A stretch of 5,112 bases of DNA from Actinomycetes bacterium (lineage in GTDB: Bacteria > Actinomycetota > Acidimicrobiia > Acidimicrobiales > Palsa-688), in contig JAKAQB010000150.1 of the NCBI GenBank assembly GCA_021811865.1, forward strand, positions 1 to 5,112. Direction: 5' to 3'. Of this stretch, positions 1 through 5,112 are shown piece after piece. Made by a program: the position numbers and the translations under genes. Under the pieces are notes generated by a model. It had not been told where the DNA came from. It searched no databases and saw nothing but the letters and a program-made list of their open reading frames with translations. Every line of letters begins with the position of its first letter. Positions within the stretch are counted from its first letter, which is position 1.

Positions 1-1740
<1,740 letters not shown>

Positions 1741-1749
1741 GGCAGGACC

Positions 1750-1755
1750 ATCGTA
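1750..1755 (-). promoter_or_regulatory. Candidate -10 box of the leuA leader transcript
   Basis: TACGAT on the minus strand fits the actinobacterial TANNNT -10 pattern and ends nine bases before the leader GTG at 1740. I see no good TTGACA-like -35 at 16-19 bp spacing; that position is occupied by one half of the palindrome at 1773-1788. Confidence 0.5.
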
Positions 1756-1945
1756 GCCGAAACCCTGGTGGGCGGACGCCGGTGTCCGGTATGGTGTCGG
1801 CGGGTCCAGGGGCGGAGGACCGGAGGCGCGTCGCTCACCCCCGGGGCGGTGCGCTGCCCCAAACCTGAGTGTTTGCTCAATCTTGCGGTCAGGGGGAACC
1901 CATCAGCCGATCTTCGAGTCAGACTGGTGGACAATGGGAGGTTCT
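1756..1945. other. Divergent intergenic region upstream of whiB
   Basis: No reading frame here looks real. Besides the palindrome at 1773-1788 it holds TATGGT at 1790-1795 (possible plus-strand -10, no clear -35), a GC-rich block at 1800-1860, and a less GC-rich patch at 1861-1882 with TGAG-N6-CTCA (1866-1879). If transcription starts near 1802, the whiB mRNA would have a leader of about 145 bases. I could not pick a confident whiB promoter. Confidence 0.4.
1773..1788. promoter_or_regulatory. 16-bp near-perfect palindrome, candidate operator between leuA and whiB
   Basis: CGGACGCCGGTGTCCG is an inverted repeat in which seven of eight pairs match (the sixth pair is G/T). It lies in the divergent leuA-whiB region, over the place where a -35 element for the leuA leader promoter would be. 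It is followed two bases later by a TANNNT-like TATGGT (1790-1795) facing whiB. That position suits a dimeric regulator. GC-rich DNA produces palindromes by chance more easily, so this stays tentative. Confidence 0.4.
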
Positions 1946-2191
1946 GTGGAGACAGCGTGGATGGCCGAGGGCAAGTGCAGGGAGCTGCCGCCTGAGACTT
2001 TCTTCCCGAGTGACGGGGTGGGCGTGGAGTTGGCCCGGCGTGTCTGTGCGGACTGCCCGGTCAAGCGCGAGTGCCTCGAGTATGCGCTCGTCAACCGCAT
2101 CGAGCACGGCGTGTGGGGCGGTGCCTCCGAGCGCGAGCGGCGGCGCATCGCCCGGCGGCGGCGTGGCTCGGTGACGTTCAGCGCCGACTGA
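1946..2191 (+). CDS. WhiB-family iron-sulfur transcriptional regulator
   Basis: WhiB-like (Wbl) proteins bind a [4Fe-4S] cluster through four cysteines and usually act by binding the sigma-70 region 4 domain, tuning transcription in response to redox, NO, stress or development. From GTG at 1946 the protein has 81 residues. The four cysteines are Cys11, Cys34, Cys37 and Cys43 in the canonical C-Xn-C-X2-C-X5-C order. They are followed by the turn GVWGG (55-59) and the basic tail SERERRRIARRRR (61-73). The GTG start is preferred because GGGAGG (1936-1941) lies four bases before it. ATG at 1934 (85 residues) and ATG at 1961 are alternatives, both with weaker ribosome binding sites. It is a single gene, divergent from leuA and convergent with tatA. 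The segment after Cys11 (ELPPETFFPSDGVG) differs from the other WhiB here, so the two are different subtypes. I cannot assign a numbered subfamily. Confidence 0.93.
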   Translation: METAWMAEGKCRELPPETFFPSDGVGVELARRVCADCPVKRECLEYALVNRIEHGVWGGASERERRRIARRRRGSVTFSAD

Positions 2192-2215
2192 GACTCTGGC
2201 CGACAGAGACTCAGT
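2187..2215. terminator. Bidirectional hairpin across the whiB and tatA stop codons
   Basis: ACTGAG-A-CTCTG (2187-2198) pairs with CAGAG-A-CTCAGT (2204-2215) around a GCCGA loop: 11 base pairs with a single A/A mismatch. It contains the TGA stops of both convergent genes (2189-2191 plus, 2211-2213 minus). The 19-base gap between the genes is therefore almost entirely hairpin. No T run follows on either strand, so it would be a U-less terminator or an mRNA 3'-end stabiliser. Confidence 0.6.
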
Positions 2216-2519
2216 TCGCCGAGGGGTCGTCCCTGCCGGCCAGGCGTTGGTCGATGAGGGCGTCGAGGTCGGCCTTGCTCAACGTGACAGTGTCGGGTTT
2301 GGGCACCGGTGCCGGCGGGGTGATCATCTGCGGGGCCGGCGGCGCGGCGGGGGCCTTTTCCGCGCCGTCCTCCTCCACCTGCTGGCCCTTCTTGAACTCC
2401 TTGCCGGCCGCGCCGACGTTGCGCGCGATCTTCGGGAGCTGGCTGCCCCCGAAGATCACGATCAACGCGATCACCACCACGATGATCCCGTCGGAGCCGA
2501 AGAGATTTGCGACGAGCAT
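2211..2519 (-). CDS. tatA: Twin-arginine translocase subunit TatA
   Basis: TatA oligomerises in the cytoplasmic membrane to form the path by which the Tat system exports folded proteins. The 102-residue product has a short N-terminus, one hydrophobic segment (about residues 11-24, GIIVVVIALIVIFG), the invariant FG hinge (Phe23-Gly24), and an amphipathic helix with LPKIARNVG and KEFKKG (28-45). These features point to TatA rather than TatB, whose N-terminus and hinge differ. The tail is proline- and alanine-rich (about 57-75) and then ends in a predicted acidic helix, LSKADLDALIDQRLAG (79-94). The start at 2519 places the membrane segment correctly. No Shine-Dalgarno sequence is well spaced; a TAACGT box ends seven bases upstream, suggesting a leaderless mRNA. 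It is a single gene; tatB and tatC are not in the window, as is common in actinobacteria. Confidence 0.92.
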   Translation of the reverse strand: MLVANLFGSDGIIVVVIALIVIFGGSQLPKIARNVGAAGKEFKKGQQVEEDGAEKAPAAPPAPQMITPPAPVPKPDTVTLSKADLDALIDQRLAGRDDPSAN

Positions 2520-2526
2520 GCTTCGA

Positions 2527-2532
2527 ACGTTA
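2527..2532 (-). promoter_or_regulatory. Candidate -10 box of tatA (leaderless transcript)
   Basis: TAACGT on the minus strand fits TANNNT. Its last base is separated from the tatA ATG by seven bases, the usual distance from a -10 box to a transcription start. The only purine-rich run upstream (GGGGAG) is about 13 bases or more from the ATG, too far for a normal ribosome binding site. No clear -35 is visible. Confidence 0.45.
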
Positions 2533-2577
2533 CTCCCCGGCCACCGCGACTGGTAGGGCGGGCCGCCCGGGGCCGGC

Positions 2578-2583
2578 TACGGT
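2578..2583 (+). promoter_or_regulatory. Candidate -10 box of the formimidoyltransferase gene
   Basis: TACGGT on the plus strand fits TANNNT and ends ten bases before the GTG start at 2594. No Shine-Dalgarno sequence better than a GGGG run (2586-2589) intervenes. With the tatA box it forms a compact back-to-back promoter pair within 74 bp. No -35 is recognisable. Confidence 0.35.
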
Positions 2584-2593
2584 ACGGGGCGCC

Positions 2594-3457
2594 GTGCTCG
2601 AGTGCGTGATCAACGTCAGCGAGGGCCGCGACCTGGCCTTCCTCGCGGAGCTGCGCACCGCCGCAGGACCGCTCGCCCTCGACCTGCACGCCGATGCGGA
2701 CCACCACCGGGCGGTGTTCACCCTCGCCGGCGAGGGGCCCGAGGTGGAGGCGGCCGCCCGCCGGCTGGCCTCCTCGGCGATCGCCCACCTCGATCTCAGC
2801 TCCCACAGCGGCGCCCATCCCCGGCGCGGCATCGTCGACGTGGTCCCGTTCGTCCATGTCGAGCGCGCCCCCGGCGGCCTGCTCGCCGACGCCCCGATCG
2901 ATGCGGCGGTGCAGGCGCGGGACCGTTTCGCCCGCTGGGCGGCCGGCGCGCTGGCCCTCCCCTGCTTCCTGTACGGGCCGGGGCAGCCGACCCTGCCGGA
3001 GCTACGCCGTGACGCCTGGGTGCGGCGCTCCCCGGACACGGGCCCCGGCGCTCCCCACCCCACCGCCGGCGCGTGCTGCGTCGGTGCCCGCCCCGTGCTC
3101 GTCGCCTACAACCTGTGGCTCGCCGACGCCGACCTCGGTGCGGCCCGGGAGGTGGCGGCGGCGATCCGCGCCCCCGGCCTGCGCACCCTGGGCCTGCGCG
3201 TCGGTGAGCGGGTCCAGGTGTCGTGCAACCTCATCGACCCGTGGAGGATCGGTCCCGCCGACGCCTTCGATGCCGTCGCCAGTCGGGTCGCCGTGGCGGG
3301 GGCGGAGCTGGTCGGCCTCCTGCCCCGCGCCGTGCTGGAGGCCGTGGCACCGTCACGCTGGGACACCCTCGGGATAGGAGCGGGCAAGACGATCGAGGCC
3401 CGCCTGGAAGCGGCGGGCCTCGACGGGGGAAGTTCGCATGCGCCGGTGGAGGGCTAG
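2594..3457 (+). CDS. ftcD: Stand-alone glutamate formimidoyltransferase-like protein
   Basis: This family transfers the formimino group of N-formimino-L-glutamate, a histidine breakdown product, to tetrahydrofolate. The product is 287 residues, the size of the transferase part alone, with no cyclodeaminase domain. Visible landmarks are ECVINVSEGRD at the N-terminus (3-13), DADHHRAVFTLAG (34-46), SGAHPRRGIVDVVPF (72-86, holding the conserved histidine His75 of the family's active site), LVAYNLWL and RVQVSCNLID in the C-terminal subdomain, and a closing VGLLPRAVLEAV. The start is GTG at 2594 because the family begins a few residues before CVINVSEG; the upstream in-frame extension is not family-like. 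Many relatives have DHNR where this has DHHR. No hut genes are nearby, so the true substrate in this organism is uncertain. The fold assignment is firm. The stop TAG overlaps the stop of the convergent whiB gene. Confidence 0.88.
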   Translation: MLECVINVSEGRDLAFLAELRTAAGPLALDLHADADHHRAVFTLAGEGPEVEAAARRLASSAIAHLDLSSHSGAHPRRGIVDVVPFVHVERAPGGLLADAPIDAAVQARDRFARWAAGALALPCFLYGPGQPTLPELRRDAWVRRSPDTGPGAPHPTAGACCVGARPVLVAYNLWLADADLGAAREVAAAIRAPGLRTLGLRVGERVQVSCNLIDPWRIGPADAFDAVASRVAVAGAELVGLLPRAVLEAVAPSRWDTLGIGAGKTIEARLEAAGLDGGSSHAPVEG

Positions 3458-3765
3458 GAAGCGGCCCCACCGAGCGTCGGGACCCCGGACGCTCGTTCGA
3501 GGACACGACGCCGGCGGATCCGGCGGCGCTCCCGCTCCGAGAGCCCACCCCAGATCCCGAACTTCTCGCTGTGCGTGATGGCGTACTCCAGGCACTCCTC
3601 GCGTGCGACGCAGCCCCGGCAGACCTCCTTCGCCTCCCGCGTCGAGGCCCCCCGCTCGGGGAAGAAGAGGTCGGGGTCCACCCCCATGCAGTTGGCCCTC
3701 CGCTGCCAGCTGCGGTCCTCTCCTCCGGCCACGACGAGAGCCGTCAGGCTCAGGATGTCGGTCAT
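3454..3765 (-). CDS. whiB2: WhiB-family regulator, WhiB2/WhmD type
   Basis: This is a 103-residue iron-sulfur Wbl protein. The cluster cysteines are Cys26, Cys49, Cys52 and Cys58. The core VDPDLFFPERGASTREAKE (29-47), then CLEYAI, FGIWGGLSERERRRIRRRR (69-87), closely resembles the WhiB of Streptomyces and WhmD/WhiB2 of mycobacteria. Those proteins work with WhiA in sporulation septation and cell division; sharing that role here is inference from the family. ATG at 3765 is supported by GGGAGGAG (3772-3779), six to eight bases upstream. The reading frame stays open far upstream, but that is an antisense-type shadow of the VWA gene in another frame. The gene lies 98 bp downstream of the VWA gene on the same strand and may have its own promoter in the less GC-rich patch at 3791-3822. 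Its tail (RASGVPTLGGAAS) is low complexity. Confidence 0.94.
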   Translation of the reverse strand: MTDILSLTALVVAGGEDRSWQRRANCMGVDPDLFFPERGASTREAKEVCRGCVAREECLEYAITHSEKFGIWGGLSERERRRIRRRRVLERASGVPTLGGAAS

Positions 3766-3793
3766 CGGCTGCTCCTCCCAGGACGATCGCACC

Positions 3794-3822
3794 GATGTAA
3801 CTACAGTGCTGTGATTCTGATC
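3794..3822 (-). promoter_or_regulatory. Candidate whiB2 control region with two overlapping small palindromes
   Basis: Between the VWA stop and the whiB2 start, the minus strand has ACAG-CA-CTGT (3803-3812) overlapping TGTA-GT-TACA (3796-3805) in an unusually AT-rich patch. TGTAGT (3800-3805) or TTACAT (3795-3800) could serve as a weak -10 about 30-35 bases before the ATG. No -35 consensus is evident. The contrast in base composition with the flanks is the main support. Confidence 0.35.
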
Positions 3823-3863
3823 CTCGGAGGGCGGTAGCGCAAGGGCCCATTCAGGGCGACGGC

Positions 3864-5112
3864 TCAGGCGCTGCGCCGGCGCTGCGCCCGCTTCTGGTCG
3901 AGGAAGTCCACGAGCACGTAGTCCCCGAGGGTGTCGGGCGTGGCGAAGAACACCCGTCCCCGGTTGATCTCCGAGAGGCGCTCGACGAAGCGCCGGAGAT
4001 CCGGTGTGGCGTCGAGGACGAACGTGTTGATCGTGATGTGCTCCCGCGTCGCCCGCATCACCTCGGCGACGGTCTGGTCGATCGTCTCCCGCACCGGCGG
4101 GTAGTTGAAGAAGACTTCCCCCGACGCAAGCAGGTGCGCGGTCGGCTCGCCGTCGGTGATCATGACCACCTGCTTGGTGCCCCGCTGGCGCGCCAAGAGC
4201 TGGCGGGCGAGCAGCAGGGCGTGGTGCATGTTGGTGCCGTAGCTGTAGTCCCACGACACCTCGAGCAGCTGCGACGCCGAGAGCTCCTGCGCCCGCTCGC
4301 CGAAGCCCACGAGCCCCAGGTAGTCCGTCGGGTACTGGCTGGTGATCAAGGCGTGCATGGCCATGGCCACCTTCTTGGCGGCGAGGAAGTTGCCGCGGAA
4401 CTCCATGGACAGCGACAGGTCGAGCGCCAGCACCGTCGAGGTGCGGGTGAGCGTCTCGGTCCGCTCCACCTCGAAGTCGTCGGGTGACAGGCGGACGGGC
4501 GTGCCGGCGCCGGCCCGGCCGAGGGCGTTGCGGACGGTGCGCTCGATCGACAGGTTGAACGGGTCGCCCCACTCGTAGGCCTTGGTCTCGTAGGTGCGCT
4601 CGTGGCCGGTGCCGACGGCGTCGGCGCCGTGGCGTCCCATCCGGTCCTTGACGAGCCGGGAGAACAGGTCGGCGAGAGCGTTGCGACCGATGGCCCCGAG
4701 CCCCCGCGGGGTCAGCTCCAAGCGGCCCTCCCTGTGCTCCACCAGCCCGGCGTCCCGCAGCTGGCGGGCGACGCGCGCCAGCTGCTCGAGCGAGCGGGCG
4801 CTGTCGGCGCCGAGCAGCTCGGCCGCCCGCTCGGTGTCGATCTCGGCGAGGGCGGCGGCGTTGTTGGCGCCGGCCATCAGCTGCTCGAGGCGGTCGAGGT
4901 CGCCGAGGCGGTTCATGACCGACGCCGCCTGCCCGAGCGCCAGGGGGTCACCGTCGCCCTGGAACGGCCGGGCCCGGTCCCATCCCATCTGGGGGAAGGC
5001 ACCCCGCAGGTTGGCGCCGAGGCGGTCCATCTGCCAGCGGAGGTCCATGTCCTCCAGCAGGGCGTCGGAGAGCGCCTGCAGCTCGCCACGCTGCTCGGGC
5101 GGCATGTACGCG
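3864..5112 (-). CDS. VWA-domain protein of the CoxE/ChlD-like type, partial (N-terminus beyond window)
   Basis: The visible 415 codons end at TGA (3864-3866). The C-terminal half is a von Willebrand factor A domain with a complete metal-ion adhesion site: DLSLS (residues 229-233, counted from Met at 5105), Thr291 in GTNM, and Asp318 in ITDGEP. Just before it comes LSPDDFEVERTETLTRTSTVLALD; after it come INTFVLDATPDLRRFVE and a closing YVLVDFLDQKR. The N-terminal part is helical, with a winged-helix-like stretch (about 92-147, LEQLARVARQLRDAGLVE then LELTPRGLGAIG). Relatives, for example next to ChlI/MoxR-like AAA+ ATPases in mycobacteria, are longer, about 600-700 residues, with MxPEQR internal. 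Met5105 is therefore probably not the start: the frame continues to the edge and no ribosome binding site can be seen. Such proteins are thought to work with an AAA+ partner in remodelling or metal insertion; the partner would lie to the right. Confidence 0.85.
   Translation of the reverse strand, partial: AYMPPEQRGELQALSDALLEDMDLRWQMDRLGANLRGAFPQMGWDRARPFQGDGDPLALGQAASVMNRLGDLDRLEQLMAGANNAAALAEIDTERAAELLGADSARSLEQLARVARQLRDAGLVEHREGRLELTPRGLGAIGRNALADLFSRLVKDRMGRHGADAVGTGHERTYETKAYEWGDPFNLSIERTVRNALGRAGAGTPVRLSPDDFEVERTETLTRTSTVLALDLSLSMEFRGNFLAAKKVAMAMHALITSQYPTDYLGLVGFGERAQELSASQLLEVSWDYSYGTNMHHALLLARQLLARQRGTKQVVMITDGEPTAHLLASGEVFFNYPPVRETIDQTVAEVMRATREHITINTFVLDATPDLRRFVERLSEINRGRVFFATPDTLGDYVLVDFLDQKRAQRRRSA

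Noticed and set aside
1866..1879. TGAG-N6-CTCA inverted repeat upstream of whiB
   Set aside because: Only four-base arms with no supporting promoter element; kept as a note in the intergenic entry rather than as an operator.
1892..1900. GGGGGAAC upstream of whiB as a sigma-R/ECF -35 element
   Set aside because: No GTT or CGTT-type -10 partner is found at the required spacing.
3845..3857. Small hairpin GCCC-N5-GGGC after the VWA stop
   Set aside because: Only four base pairs and no T run; too weak to call a terminator in DNA this GC-rich.
3766..4572. Upstream extension of the whiB2 frame giving a 372-residue protein
   Set aside because: The extra 268 residues are Arg/Pro/Ala-rich and overlap the VWA gene in another frame of the same strand; whiB2 has a good Shine-Dalgarno sequence at ATG 3765.

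Overview
The window is very GC-rich, gene-dense chromosomal DNA from an actinobacterium. Evidence for this is two WhiB-family iron-sulfur regulators (a family confined to Actinomycetota and their phages), an actinobacterial-type LeuA, a TatA protein, and several starts that look leaderless. The high-GC style and the combination of genes fit the class Acidimicrobiia, but that placement is inference. No mobile element, CRISPR array, tRNA or rRNA is visible. The genes look like housekeeping and regulatory functions.

Layout, left to right. (1) 1-1625, minus: leuA, 2-isopropylmalate synthase, cut at its 3' end by the window edge. (2) 1626-1755: a complete leucine attenuator for leuA. It has a -10-like box, an 11-residue leader peptide (start GTG at 1740) with three consecutive CTC leucine codons, a 10-bp hairpin beginning at the leader stop codon, and an intrinsic terminator with a six-T run just before the leuA ribosome binding site. 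(3) 1756-1945: divergent regulatory region with a 16-bp near-palindrome. (4) 1946-2191, plus: a small WhiB-family regulator. (5) 2211-2519, minus: tatA, convergent with whiB, with a hairpin spanning both stop codons. (6) 2594-3457, plus: a stand-alone glutamate formimidoyltransferase-like protein, divergent from tatA across a 74-bp gap. (7) 3454-3765, minus: a WhiB/WhiB2 (WhmD)-type regulator whose stop codon shares the tetranucleotide CTAG with the stop of the preceding gene. (8) 3864-5112, minus: a von Willebrand factor A (MIDAS) protein of the CoxE/ChlD-like type, running off the right edge.

The genes do not form one pathway: leucine synthesis, protein export, a folate-linked C1 transferase, two redox- or development-type regulators and a VWA chaperone-like protein sit side by side in mostly single-gene units. 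The most informative content is regulatory: the leuA leader (peptide, terminator, and a terminator loop perfectly complementary to the leuA Shine-Dalgarno sequence), and a recurrent TANNNT box 7 to 10 nt before start codons that lack a Shine-Dalgarno sequence. I saw no convincing undescribed multi-gene system.
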